Of a DNA stretch of 64,000 nucleotides, positions 11,901 through 24,138 are shown one piece after another. Every line of letters begins with the position of its first letter. Position 1 is the first letter of the stretch. A program made the translations under genes and the position numbers. Origin of the DNA: Dipteronia dyeriana (Eukaryota > Streptophyta > Magnoliopsida > Sapindales > Sapindaceae); NCBI GenBank assembly GCA_032871835.1, contig CM065295.1:82205819-82269818 (forward strand), read 5' to 3'. Under the pieces are notes generated by a model. That model ran no database searches and was not told where the DNA came from. It saw only the letters and a list, made by a program, of their open reading frames with translations.

Positions 11901-13745
11901 TCAAACCAGGATATCTGAGCTCATTTATTGGCTAATTTTCCTCATGACCAAATGAAGAACTAAATCTATTTTGACTGAATCCAAATCTTCTTATCCAGTC
12001 ATGCTTTTTGTGATGTGAAAATTCTCTATGGCACGGTCATTTCTTAATGACAAATTTTGAATGTCTTCTTTCAGTTAATGTTAACACAGCTTGCTCTATA
12101 ACCTTAGAAGTGTGCTAAAATCTTCTTATCCAGTCATGCTTTTTGTGATGTGAAAATTCTCTATGGCACGGTCATTTCTTAATGACAAATTTTGAATGTC
12201 TTCTTTCAGTTAATGTTAACACAGCTTGCTCTATAACCTTAGAAGTGTGCTAAAATCTTTTGTATTACCTTAATTGTCTGGTTTTTTAGCAATTAACTAT
12301 TAGCTATTTGTCGTACAGACGCAGCTTTACCGCCTAACAGAATGCTTCTTGAAGAAAGCAAATCTGCCAGTCATTCGCAGAACTGCAGAAACAGAATTGG
12401 CTGTTGCCGATGCAGTTAATATTGAGAAGGAGGCTGCTGATAGGTCAAACAGCAAACTTGTATACTTGAATCTATGTTCCCAGGAGATATTACATCGTTC
12501 GGATGACAAGAAGTCCATTAGAGACGCAGAATCAAATTCATCTCCATCTGCAGTCCCCGTTGATGAATCGGGACAAGCTACTGATAACCTCTCAAGTGAT
12601 CCTGAAGTTGAAGAAGCTCTCAGAAAAGCAGGTCTTCTATCTGATTCCCCTCCAAATAGTCCACATCACCCAATAGAAGTCCCGAATGAAATGGATTTTT
12701 CCTCAAGAGAGGAAGGACCTGATAATGTATTTGAAATCGATTCTCATGCTGAAGTCGATATCTATGGTGATTTTGAGTATGATTTAGAAGATGAAGACTA
12801 CATTGGAGCTAGTGCTGTGACAGTTCCAACGCTACAACCTGAGGAAATGTCAAAAATGAAAGTAGTTTTCTCCACTCTTAACTCTGAAAAGTCTATCAAT
12901 ACTCTCGAAGATGGTGTGGATGGGGGAAAGAATGATGTACACAAGGACACTACCTGCTCGCCGAAGAGTCATACTGATGATACAGGAATCAAAAGTTCAA
13001 CTGCAGAGGGTCAGACTGGAAACTCTTGTGTTCCTCCAGAGTCTAATCCTTGTGAAGAAGATGAAGATCTTTCTCTTGCAGAATGTGAAGCACTATATGG
13101 TCCGGACAAAGAACCACTGCTAAACAAATTTCCAGAATTGTCAGGGAATCCACATGGACTGCTCGATGGAGAAGCAGTATTGAATATGGTGACTGAAAGC
13201 AATGCAGAGAATATAACTGTTAACACTGTCAATCACAACTCTTCCAGTATAGAAAAATGGCCCAACAGTTCTCAAACAGGTGATAGGATCCCAAGGAAGG
13301 ACTCGGCATCTAACACTCGTGCTGACAAGCAGTCTGATGGTGTCAATTCAATCTCTAAGAAGGTTCTCAGTGACCCATTTATCACTGTCACCTTTTCTTC
13401 ATGTTTTTATGCACTTTCCTATGGCAAAGTTGTGCTTTTGATCAAGTCTGCGTATGTTTCTCGTAACCCGTGGACAAATTTCCTTATAGCTGACGACTGG
13501 TCACTTGAATTCAACAGGTGGAAGCATACATCAAAGAGCACATCAGGCCACTGTGTAAAAGCGGTGTGATCACAGCCGAACAATATCGATGGACAGTAGC
13601 AAAAACCACTGATAAAGTTACGAAGTACCACTCAAAAGCCAAGAATGCAAATTTCCTCATCAAGGAAGGTGAGAAGGTGAAAAAACTTGCGGAGCAATAC
13701 ATCGAGGCTGCCCAACAGAAGGAAAAATCCGATCTTCAACAATGA
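5971..13745 (+). CDS. RING finger + PHD finger nuclear protein (At4g10930-like), 14 coding exons
   Basis: Exons: 5971-6057, 6518-6603, 6837-6927, 7157-7206, 7417-7486, 7971-8080, 8330-8395, 8886-9421, 9512-9598, 9759-9834, 9970-11236, 11352-11426, 12319-13362, 13518-13745. All junctions are GT-AG, phases join, and the total is 3873 nt = 1290 aa. A C3HC4 RING lies at residues 39-77 (C39, C42, C55, H57, C60, C63, C74, C77). A PHD finger (C4HC3) lies at 132-188 (C132, C138, C159, C162, H167, C170, C185, C188). The long middle is Ser/Lys/Glu-rich with basic stretches such as [19 protein letters not shown], consistent with a nuclear protein. The last 75 residues form a Lys-rich helical tail ([20 protein letters not shown]...) resembling the end of At4g10930 and, more loosely, the SRI region of animal PHRF1. 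A histone-reading E3 ligase or Pol II-linked role is inference. Its 3' end faces the first trehalase gene. Confidence 0.93.
6039..6320 (+). repeat. Right arm of the 282-bp inverted repeat (exon end + intron 1)
   Basis: Reverse complement of 5228-5509. It begins 19 bases before the first coding exon's donor site and runs into the following intron. This is the functional original, since it holds the used splice donor (6058). The spacer between arms is 529 bp and contains the start codon. Confidence 0.9.
11983..12257 (+). repeat. 135-bp tandem duplication in an intron of the RING-PHD gene
   Basis: Two head-to-tail copies (11983-12117 and 12118-12252 onward) of a segment beginning AAATCTTCTTATCCAG. 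The copies look identical over nearly all of the unit. They lie in the intron between the exons ending at 11426 and starting at 12319, so coding is unaffected. Confidence 0.9.
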
Positions 13746-14291
13746 GAAGCTTCTTTTTATCTCGTTTTTCTCTATATTATCATAGCTTGTTCATCTTTTT
13801 TTGGTTCTATAAGTTCAATATTTGTAGATAATGAAAGAATCTAACATGAAAATTCATCTGTACTGACCCTGTATAAATCGAAAGTGAGATTGAACCGGGA
13901 CGATGTTGAATGTGCATTGATTTGTTGCTTTGACTAGCTACATTGGGCCTGGGCTTTAATCTATTTGTGGGCCGTAAAAGGAAGATTCTAGTTTTAATTA
14001 AAAATCAAGCCCAAATTCTAAAACCAAAAACTACTTTTGATATCTCTTTATTATAATTAATAATTCCAACAACTCCATAATAATTGTTTATATTTAAAAA
14101 TATTAACTTTGATTTTATTGTTAACCAAAACTGATATTACACCTGTGGTTTGGTGGGAAAGATATATATATATAGACACATTCCTTACATAGGCTAGAAA
14201 TCTTGATGTACAATTGTACAAAATGCCTTGTACTCCATTATTGAGATAACAAAACATGTATATCTTTCATTGGAGTGTATAAATTAACCTA
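13746..14291. other. Tail-to-tail intergenic segment, left edge of the trehalase duplication unit
   Basis: It holds the 3' UTR of the RING/PHD gene and the far 3' flank of the first trehalase gene. From about 13895 the sequence is recognisably related to 23727 onward (next to the first pseudogene) and in part to about 27450-27690. The ancestral trehalase duplication therefore carried this flank with it. No gene is seen. Confidence 0.6.
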
Positions 14292-14294
14292 TTA

Positions 14295-14732
14295 GAACAT
14301 CTCCGATGTATATTTTATTGATAATGTCAAATTTGATATAAAAAAAGTTTAAAATGTTATATTTGATACGATAATTTAGTATTATGTTTCAATGTACATT
14401 GTATTTACCATGCTACTATTATTATTTTATTAATTAAAATTATAAAAGTCAAAATTTACTATTGATGCATTCATTTTAGATGAAATAGATTTTGATTGAA
14501 TTATTATTAACGTACATTAAATTTTAATTATTTGAAATATTTAAAGAATATATATAATGTTATTTTTATAATTAAAAAAATGTATTTATTGCTGTATCAA
14601 ATTTAACATATGCTATATTGAGTGTTTATGTCAAATTTGACATAGTGTTTAGCACTATATTGGAATAAGATTTTATCTCTATGTTAAATTTTAATATTGA
14701 CAAACTAATTTAGCATAACATTATAAATGCTC
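14295..14732. mobile_element. 438-bp MITE in the 3' UTR of the first trehalase gene
   Basis: The element starts GAACATCTCC and ends AATGCTC, flanked by TTA target duplications (14292-14294 and 14733-14735). The other intact trehalase copies show the empty site (CTATTT|GAGTTCC at about 27697-27709), which confirms an insertion after the copies separated. The 3-bp TTA site suggests the PIF/Harbinger type. It begins 16 bases beyond the trehalase stop codon. Confidence 0.8.
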
Positions 14733-14747
14733 TTAGAGTTCCATAGC

Positions 14748-17700
14748 TCACGGACAATCAATTTTCAAGTCTTGAGGCCATCCAAACTCCTCCAAGAATG
14801 CCAAAACGACCCCATTCGACCAACCGAAACCAGTCTGCATCAAAACATACCACAAAAATGTTATATATATTAAAAGAAAAAAAAACTGTTAGTAGGAAGA
14901 AAAAACTGTTGAAGAAAAGTTTTTTAATGTATTGCAATGTAATTCTACTACCTGGGGTTTGTATTCACCACCCCCTCCAGAAGCTCCACACTTCTCCACA
15001 TCGTATTTTTCGTGCATCGCCCCAGTTTCCTTATACGCGGCATAGTTGGTTCTGATCCATCTCACGGCAATGTCATGTGCCATTGATCTTGCTTCTTGTG
15101 ATCCTGATCTTACTAAACCTTCTACTATCATGTGTTGAAGAGGAGCCCATCCATTGGGAAAGTCCCTGGTTGTATCCGAGAAAAACTGTTATGGAAAGTT
15201 GATATAATGAAACATGTTAATGTAACTTGAACTTTTTACCAACCATTGTTCTCCTGAGTTTATCGTAGAAGTTGCAATTCCAGCCGCGCAAACCAGGCCT
15301 GAGCTTTGAAGACTTTGCCTGACTTTCTCCACCAGAGATGTATCTGTGTGCATACATTGAAAGCAATTTTCAGCATTTCCCTTGAAAGAAACACAAATTC
15401 TTATAGAAATTAGGAGTCGCACAAATGACAAACCTGAGTTGAACAAATCAATCCATAGAGGAGCATAGTTTGACGCGTAGACGTTATGATTTTGATTCCA
15501 GACTTGCCATGTGTGAGATTCCTGAAAAGTATCGAATCGAAAATTCAGCAAAAGAAACTGCACATGAAGCAGAACAAGTTAGATTAACATTCACCTCACA
15601 AGTAGTTCCATTATTGATCCAGTAATCAAGCCATTGCCCCTTCTCTTCATTCCAGAATATAGAGTTGAATGCTTGTTTTCTTGCTGTAGAAGCTACCAAG
15701 AAACGTTCTGAAGTTGCATTGTCTCCAACAACTTTTGCCAAGAAAGCAATGTCAAGTTCCATCTAGATCAACATATACAAGAAGAAGTACAATATTATAG
15801 ATAGATTACAGATTTTGAGCCGAATTAAGAAGGGAATGAATTGTACCCTGAGTACGAATACATTTAAATCAACAGGTAAAATTGATGTTGTAGACAAAGT
15901 GGTGAAATCCGATATATTCCTGAAACAACACCACCATCAAGCCCTCAAAACTCGATCAATTCTTAAAAACACTCTCAATCTCAATTTTGAATCATTTTAT
16001 GAGAACCAAGTTGTGAAAACTTACCTCATCCACCTTGTACTGAAATCCCAACCAGATTCAGCAGAGGAAGCTAGTTCGCGGTAGAGCTGCTCCTTCTCGG
16101 AATCACTAGTGAGCTTGGAAGCATGTGCTTTGTCCTGGTACAAGAAAAAAATAAGAAGTTAAAACTATAGATATTATTAAGCTAAGGAAAATGTGGTGTT
16201 AGAAAACATACAATGGTTGAAGATTCAGGCCTGGGTTTGTTCCACATTGCATAATACCGACTTAATATGTGATTGTTGGCTTCACCATCTTCAATGGATA
16301 CTTTATGTATTCCTGAAACAACAATTAGGCATATATATACTATAAGCTTTGAATTTCAAGCAAACAAAAATGAAAATGTGGAGCTCTCCAAAGGTTGATT
16401 GATTCCATTATAAACAAAAAAAAGGACCAAGGTACCTGAATTCCAAACTTGGTATTCTTTAAGAAGTGCAGGAAGAGCCTTTTTAACCAATTCCATGTCA
16501 CCAGTTCTATTGTAGATGGCATGAACCATTGCACTGAGTAGGGGAGGTTGGCTACAGGTGCATGAAGTACAAGAAAGTTTTAACTCAGTAACTAATTAGA
16601 TAATTTGGATACTTACTTGAGTACTGATAAGAGATTTTACCGGATTATAGTTTAACACTTTTGATTGAATGTTAATAAGAAAGATAATAGAAATAAAGTA
16701 AATTATGACTACGTTTTATTAATGATATTAACGTGTCACACAAATCTTTAGAGTTTCAATGGAAGAAACATAATACTCTAGGAAACGTTTTAAAAGCAAA
16801 AAAAAAAAAACACAACAGTTGGTTTTACTTCAATTTTTGGATTAAAATTTTAGGTATTTCTCTTGTTTATTACAACAATAAATAGAGTCTAATCTTATAC
16901 ATATTACTGTGTAAACAAATAAAAAGGGTATTTTGTTAGTGTGTGCTAGACATCGGAGCTTACAATACAAGATAATGAGTATTCATTACAGATTATCTAC
17001 CACGGATATCAATTAGTACATAAGAATATTTCCTTCTTTCTTCATAGTCATCTTCTCTCTTCTTTTTAACTTTATACACACATGAGTGAGTACACATATA
17101 AACAAGAATACCAATATTGGCAACACTTTTTCATGTACAAGCAACTACCACATGTGTATAAAGTCACATTGCATCAACCTTTTAGTTGGTTGAGAAAATT
17201 GAATTGACAGATGAAAATTGACAAGCAACTACCACATTGTAGATTATGTACAATCATTGAAAAAGCAAACAAAACCAAGAATTTGATTTACCACCATAAA
17301 ATTATGGGAAGAAGATCAGCATTAATTACCTCCTGTTGGTATAATAGGCCCTAGCACCATTAAGAACATAACCATATGTCTCTACAAGGGAAATGAGATT
17401 GATCACAATTGATTTTGCTGTCTCATGCATTTTACTTGCTAGTAATCCCCTACACAACATTCAAACTAGATCAAATTATCAAAATCAAACCCATTAAAGT
17501 TGTTCTATCCATAACAAATTTCTACATACACTATTAGATACAGTTAATAATTCAAGATCAAAGTTACACAACGTTGTTGAACTGAATCCACAACATCATG
17601 TAATTAAACGTCTAGTTACATAACATTATGAAACTTCGGTCTTAATTTAAAATCTACCTGATCAGTATATGTTTTATCCGACTTTATTACTCTCTACATG

Positions 17701-18450
17701 AGAATGATAAAACAGTTAAATGTTATGCAATCAAGTGAGTAACAATTTTCTAAACGAATCCATCAGACTACATAGATTTTCAAGACTCAAAGCAAGAAAA
17801 AATATAATTAAAACATACCTAATAACCCAGTAAGAATCCCAATAATAGACCTCTCTGAACCGGGATCCAGGAACAACAACCGGTTCAGGAAGTGGAAGCA
17901 AAGTATGCAAGTCGGGGCGGGCGAGGACCGAACCGGACACTTTCCGGGTCAAGTTTTTCCACAACGAATGCACCTCCAATGCCCAAGCTCTCACTTCAGG
18001 ATTCACCACCTTAGGCAAAAAAACCTCCGGTTCAGGCACGAAATCCACCGGTTCAGCATACACCAAATCATCTCCTGCACCTCCAAACCACTTCTCTATA
18101 AACTCTTGCAAATCCGGATCCGGAACCGACCCGTTTTCGCTTCTGGGTAGCTTGTCGAAAGCGCCAACCGTTGTTGAAAGATTTGACTTTAATGAAAAAT
18201 CAACGTAAAGTTTCGGGTCAAAGTTTTTTTCACTTTCACCGACAGTGTCGAAAGCCGTTTCTTGCACGCGTTCAAGGAAAGTAACTAACGGCGTTGTGGG
18301 CACAACAGGGCCGCCGCTGCATGTTTGTTGCGAGGCTCTGGTCACAGTCATGGTGGTTGTTGTTGTTGTTGTCGATAATAACAGAACCGTTACAGAGAAT
18401 AAAAAAAGAGCTCGATTAACGGTGAGAAACTGATGTTTAAAGTTGGCCAT
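14748..18450 (-). CDS. TRE1: Trehalase (GH37), copy 1, intact, 11 exons
   Basis: Hydrolyses alpha,alpha-trehalose to two glucose. Exons (5'->3'): 18450-17819, 17449-17330, 16551-16436, 16312-16212, 16134-16025, 15919-15847, 15762-15595, 15521-15434, 15343-15244, 15165-14952, 14834-14748. GT-AG junctions and phases are consistent; 1809 nt = 602 aa, near the size of plant trehalases. An N-terminal hydrophobic anchor (about 14-27, ALFLFSVTVLLLS) is followed by a Thr-run, fitting the type II plasma-membrane/apoplastic form. Signature 1 is PGSRFREVYYWDSYW (about 194-208) and signature 2 QWDFPNGWAPLQHM. The catalytic Asp is in SGWDFSTRWM and the catalytic Glu probably in HEKYDV. The C-terminus ends KIDCP. 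A TATA-like TATAAA lies at 18489-18494. It shares tandem origin with the copies at 27682 and 36565 but is clearly more diverged from them than they are from each other. Confidence 0.95.
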
Positions 18451-18740
18451 GACTGTTGGTTGAAGAAGGAAACATGGTGGGAGTTGTGTTTATATGATGA
18501 TCAAGAGGAAGAAGGAAAAAACAATGCCGGCTCTTTCGAATATTTAGGCTTTTGTAACACTTCAGTATCCATCGTGAAAACAAAAGTGACTTGGATTCTA
18601 TATTCGGAGACTTGTGTGGGTTTGATGTTGATGAATATAATCACGCCATGTGGGGGTATTTTATTAAAAAAAATAAAAAATTTGAAAGAGCCAAAGAGGG
18701 GTATTTTTATTTTCAAGCAAACAACTTTATATACATAATA
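18451..18740 (-). promoter_or_regulatory. Promoter of trehalase copy 1
   Basis: A TATA-like box (TATAAA on the minus strand, 18489-18494) sits about 40 bp upstream of the start codon, so the 5' UTR must be very short. The stretch 18560-18640 is related to the upstream segment of the copy at 36565 (about 40740-40815), marking it as ancestral promoter sequence. Confidence 0.55.
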
Positions 18741-18954
18741 ATAATAAAATAAAATAAAAGGGAAGCACACCTCAACAAGGTAAAAATAAATTAATTAATT
18801 AATTAACCGACGAGGCTTAACTCTGTTTGAACCGTTGAAGCCTCATAATCAAAATGAATTTTAATATCAATTAAAGGGAGGTGTTTAGAACTTTCTTTAC
18901 TTATTTGAGACTTGGAATATTAACATCAATAACTAGTATCAGTTCTGATACCAG

Positions 18955-19790
18955 TTGTTGAGAATTTGAACCGATGAACACGGAATCGACATGTCTAATA
19001 TTCACTCATAACTCATAGAAAATTAATGCCAATAACAGAAAAATAAGATGAGAAGGAATAAGTCAATCACAATATAAGATTTACATGAAAAACCCAAATC
19101 AGGTAAAAAAACCATGGGTATTCAGGACGACAGAGAAAGTTCCATTATATAATAAATTGTTACAATCATATGCTCAAGGATTCTCTCCCACACCTCAACC
19201 CCAAACCATAGAGCTTTACCAAGTAACTAATCTCACAAACCGAGCTTTACATCACGACTTGCAAATCACAACGCTTACAAGATCCTCACCAAGAACCCTT
19301 GGATCCCTTCCCGAACATTCATATGGGTCTCTCACCTGAATCTCATTACTCTCTGATGTTACTTTATATTTCTTTTTGCTTCACACCCTAAATCTAATGA
19401 CCCGAAACCGGACCTAAAGGATTTGCCTGGGGCAGAAAGTGAAAGTGGTTAAAAGACTTCACTTGCACCCCTGCTAGCTAGATAAGGTTGGTTGCTTTCT
19501 CATAGTCTCCATTTCGAGATGGTGGATCACGCTAATCAGACTTAGCTCTCTCGTCTGAAATGACATAAATATTAGGTCTATTTATACTAGTTATAGGGAG
19601 TTTAAGATAAAAAGAAATCTTACTCCTAAACATACAAGTCTTTCTTGTTCCATAAAAGACTATTTCCTTTTATGCACCAGTCTTCATATTTCACCCAAAA
19701 AGTATTCCTTTTATACACAAACGTTAATAACCGGATTACAAAGTTTCCATTGCTATATATATATACATATATATTCTAGTCCGACGATTT
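18955..19790 (-). mobile_element. LTR-retrotransposon remnant (LTR + primer-binding site)
   Basis: Read on the minus strand, an LTR end ...CTCAACA is followed by TGGTATCAGAAC (about 18943-18954), close to the initiator-Met tRNA primer-binding site TGGTATCAGAGC. A TATA motif AGTATAAATAGACC near 19570-19590 fits an LTR promoter. No internal coding region remains and the outer LTR end was not located, so the right boundary is approximate. Confidence 0.5.
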
Positions 19791-19921
19791 AAACTTATAA
19801 ACAAATAAATGTCATTTACCGCTAAATCATGTTATTGTTTTGTAGTAACTTATGTTTTGAATTTATTCATACACCATAATTATAGGAAGTGTATTTCGTA
19901 CACATTCCATAATATTTTATA

Positions 19922-20491
19922 GGGTTAATCTTAAAAATATTCCTTCATCTTTGAACTATTATTGGTTGTATAGTTAAAAATGTTTTTATTTTAGAAACAT
20001 CCTCTACGAACTAACACCGTTAGTATTTCGTTTGTGTTGACTGAGTTTAACTATTAAAAAGTTTAAACTAACAAAATACAAATGAACCAAAAGTATTTAA
20101 AATGAGTATTTGCTTGGGTTTATATATATAAAAAAGACAAATAAATACAAAATTACATATTCTGGTTTATTTCAATGTTTTTGGTTCCTTTATAATTTTG
20201 TTATATTTAGAGATAAAATTGTCCACAAAATAACTTCTCCTTTACAAGTTAACAATCTCGTTTGTTGTATCATTTTATTAATTTATATGGTAAAAGTATG
20301 AGGGTATTATGGTCAATTTATCAATTGAAGCTTAAATAGAGACATTTTAGATTTTTTAACGGTCAAACACAGTCAACACAAACATAATGTTAACGGCGTT
20401 AATCCATAGAGAATGTTTCTAAAATAAAAACATTTGTAACTATACATTCAATAATAGTTCAAAGGTGAGGAGAGGTTTTTAATATTAAACC
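19922..20491. mobile_element. Mutator-like MITE with long terminal inverted repeats
   Basis: Terminal inverted repeats of roughly 130 bp face each other (ends GGGTTAATCTTAAAAATATT and its relative near 20491). The flanks carry a 9-bp direct repeat with one mismatch, TATTTTATA (19913-19921) and TATTTTGTA (20492-20500). Long TIRs with a 9-bp site are typical of MULEs. The interior has no coding frame worth calling. Confidence 0.82.
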
Positions 20492-20508
20492 TATTTTGTA
20501 TGTAGGAA

Positions 20509-20511
<3 letters not shown>

Positions 20512-20541
<30 letters not shown>
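20512..20541. repeat. (TA)n microsatellite
   Basis: About 15 TA units between two transposable elements; no other function is visible. Confidence 0.95.
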
Positions 20542-20543
<2 letters not shown>

Positions 20544-20554
20544 AATGAGGCTAA

Positions 20555-20998
20555 GAGCATCTCTAGTGCAAAAATAGCTTGCATATGAATTATTATTGAT
20601 ATGGCAATAATGTTATGGACTTGCTTCCTATGTGGCATAAATATGGATTTGATAGACGATCAACTTAAAATTTGGTCTTCAATGCTTCTATTTAAAACAT
20701 ATTTTGTTTTAATGACGTGTCCGATTTTATTTCATATTTTCATTTTTATTTTATTTCATTACCAAAAATAGATGAAAAATTACTATCAATTTTAAATCTT
20801 TTCTGTAAAATGGGTTGTGCAACTGACCGTCTGAAAGTGGACGGTTATGTTGACAATATCTAAAAAAAAAATTACCACGTCATCTTGAAGTTGAATATGC
20901 ACGGCTGCATTGGAAAAAGATTTTTTAACAAAATATCTATTAATCTTACGTGACATCACTTTTTTTTTTCACAGGCCACACTTGCATTGGAGAGGCTC
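20555..20998. mobile_element. 444-bp MITE, TAA target duplication
   Basis: The ends GAGCATCTCTAGTGCAA and (inverted) GAGCCTCTCCAATGCAA form terminal inverted repeats, flanked by TAA at 20552-20554 and 20999-21001. Size and ends resemble the element at 14295-14732, so both may belong to one PIF/Harbinger-type family. Confidence 0.75.
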
Positions 20999-21280
20999 TA
21001 AGTGCTCGCTTAGTTGAGCTTTCTACTGTCTTAAAAGGTCTACAAACGTCTATTTGAATTTTTTAGAGTTGTTTTGTTGAGATTTTAAGATTGTCTATTT
21101 TAAATTGAGTAGATGTTAGTAGAGTCTAAACATTTACTAGATAAAAGTTCATTGGGAGATGTTTATTCAAATAGACTTTTTTTTTAAGTCTACCAACCAA
21201 ACAACTATAATTTTTTTTTTAAAAAAAAAAAACTCTATTTTTAGTAGATATACTACAAATAGATTTTCTACCAATAAATA

Positions 21281-22790
21281 TTTTTTTTTTTTTTGAAAGA
21301 AAACTATATTATTAAAAGAAACAACATTATAGACAACCTTGACAATCCGTCGTAACCCATCTTCTGAGACAATAACGGTACTCTTCCAACCAATACAAAT
21401 CCTCCTCCAAAGACAAGGCATTTTTAGCTTAAAAGTGGGCAACTTGGTTTGCCTTTCTAGGAAGATAAGACACCGACTTACGATTCACATTTTTAAGCAA
21501 AACCATAACCTTCCTTGATCCAAGAAACAACCACTGTTGCTTCTGATTCCAATTCAAAATTATGAAAACCAGCATCATTCGCGAGTTGGATCGCCCGAAG
21601 GATAGCCATCGCCTCCGCCACTAGGGGTGAGTATGTAGCAATGACACGTTGCGAACTTGAGGCCATAACGAAAATCGTCGCATCACGAATGACAATACCA
21701 AAACCAATATACTGAACTGTCAAGGCAATAGTAGCATCATTGTTAACCTTGTAGTTGTTCACAAATGGTGGTTTCTAACGGACCACCTCACTTCCCGCCA
21801 CCATAGTTGCTGGTCTTAGAGATCGGCTACTGTTCACAAACTCCTCTAGAAATTTTGTGGATCAATCACCCATCTCCTCTGGATTAACTCTTTACCACTA
21901 TGAAACAACACATTTCTGTTAAACCAAATAAGCCAAACTAAAACACACAACAAATCAATATTTTTTCCTTCTATTTTGGCAAAACATCCAGCGTGAAATC
22001 TGAAAATTGGATACCTTGTACCCTTCGACCATCCTTCAACATTGGCCAAGCTTCTCGAATCATCTTCAGCTTACGGCACCCCTATAAAGCATGAACTGTA
22101 GAATCATCCTTCCGATGACATAAAGGACATCTTGAGAGAGTAGGAACTCCAAGGCAAGTAAGATTCCCCATTGTAGGGATCCAATTGTTAAAAGCTCTCC
22201 AAATAACGATCTTGATTTTCAATGAAATTTCTGTTTTCCATAAATATTTCCACCAAGATTCAGCACTGTTCAAACACGACGATCCTGACCGATTAATTAT
22301 CGAAATAGCCACATTATAAACACTTTTTACTGTATACTCTCCATGTTGATCATAGTGCCAGCACAAAGAGTCCCCCAAAGCAGCTTTACCAATTGGGATG
22401 CTCAGAATCGCCGCAACATCCTCTTTCAACAAAATTTGTCGAAGCATTTCCACATCCCATCCACCTGAGCTGCTAAACAGCTGCTAAACCCTAGCAAATT
22501 CACCTAGCACGGGTTGTGAAAAACTTTGAAAGTAAAAGGTCTCGGATCCATTTATCCTTGTAAATATGGATCATTGACCCACCCCCTACTCTCCATCTGT
22601 TTCCTGCCTCAATAATAACTCTCCCCCAAATCAAACTCTTCCACATCCATGAACTAGAAGCCCTGCACTTCGCTTGCATGAAATTTGTTCTTGAAAAATA
22701 TGATGCCTTCAAAACTCTAACAGCAAGAGAACTTGGGTTACAAAGAATCATCCAACATTGTTTTGCTAAATCGGTTAGTGCATTTTAAGA
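21281..22790 (-). pseudogene. 5'-truncated LINE (L1-type) remnant
   Basis: Minus-strand fragments in family order. A reverse-transcriptase-linked segment lies at 22751-22500 (MWKSLIWGR, GNRWRVGGG). A zinc-binding zf-RVT domain lies at 22453-22082 (WWKYLWKTEISLKIKIVIWR, CPLCHRKDDS). An RNase H-like domain lies at 21762-21493 (GFGIVIRDA, AEAMAILRAIQLA, LESEATVVVSWI). The frames are broken by stops, so it is dead. A poly-T run on the plus strand (about 21281-21294) is the poly-A tail of the element. The reverse transcriptase core is missing, the usual 5' truncation. Confidence 0.85.
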
Positions 22791-22901
22791 TTTGTCTAAA
22801 CTGCCGCGTGAGAACATGTAATAAAAAAAAATCCATTGATATAGTTATTCTAATCTCTATAATAAATTAATTTGATTAGTTATTAGAACAGTGATGATCA
22901 A
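22791..22901. other. Unique sequence left of the duplicated block
   Basis: Short AT-rich stretch ending at the AAGG (22902-22905) that marks the left breakpoint of the tandem duplication. No gene. Confidence 0.6.
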
Positions 22902-23504
22902 AAGGCAACACCTTCAAAGATGGCAATTAATGAATTCCATGAACTCATGTGACAATCAAGGTGCAGGTTTGCTTATAAAAATATAAAGATTCTTCAAACA
23001 AATCTGTAAATGGGTTGATTTATGGATGTGTAACATGCTTTTATTAATAAAATGAAGACCTACCAATAGTGAGCTGACTAGTTTCTCGATCTCGATTAAG
23101 AACTGATTATAGCATCCAGCCTATCATGTCTAACTCACGTGAATTGTCAACCAGCTGATTTTTTTTTTAATTGTCCCTATATTTCTCCCATTTTTTCAAT
23201 ATCTTTATATTTTATAAAATTGATATAAATAGTTATAATGTTTGAAAAATTCTTAAATTTTATTTATAAATAGATTTTATTAAACTTATTATCCATACAA
23301 AAAATCAAAACAAAATCCTTAAAAATCGATATAATTTCATCAACCCAACAAAAAAATACAGGGACTACAACCGCACTCTTTGTAATGTATTGTTATTTTT
23401 TATTTGTAATGAAATTTTTTTTTTTTAAATTTAATTTATAATTTTCAGTTAAATAGGGAAATGGAAAAATGAGAGATCGAGGATACGAAAAAACAGGAAA
23501 AATA

Positions 23505-23665
23505 GGGAACTGGGGATGGGGATGGGGATGGGGGACCCCCCCCCCCCCCCCCCAAACATCCCTTTCCCCATCTCCATTTTCCCCAAATAGGGAAATGAGG
23601 GGGAATGGGGGAAGGGCCTAAAAAGTGGGGATGGGGATGGGGATGGAGATGGGGGGACCTATATC
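23505..23665. repeat. GGGGAT-repeat / poly-C tract, unit A
   Basis: Repeated GGGGAT words followed by an 18-base C run (23536-23553), then a second G-rich block near 23625-23656. Runs of four G in series could form a G-quadruplex. The matching tract in unit B has fewer GGGGAT units and only 7 C. Confidence 0.9.
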
Positions 23666-24138
23666 CGTCTTCATTCCCCAAACATCCATAAGTGAGAGTA
23701 ATGTTACTCAAAGACAACTGGGACTCAGAGAGGTAATGTTGAATGTCTATTGATTTGTTGCCTTAACTCGCTGGAATGGGCCTGGGCTTGAAATCTATCT
23801 CTGTGCCGTAAAATTAAGATTCTAGTTCCAATTAAAAATTGGGCCCAATTTCTAAAATTCGAAGAGGAAGGCTACTTTTTATATTTCTTTAATTATGATT
23901 AATTAATCCAAAAATTCCATAATGATTGTTTATATATAACACATTTAACTTTGATTTTATTGTCAACTAAAACAGATATTACCACCGTCCAAAATTTGGT
24001 TTGGTAGCAAAGAAAACTGAGTAAACCTGATAATCACCGAGGTTCAAATCATTATTATATACACGTGTATATATATAACAATAAAGTATATAAAGATTAA
24101 CAAAAGCTTTTTAATGTAATGCAATGCAATTCTACTAC

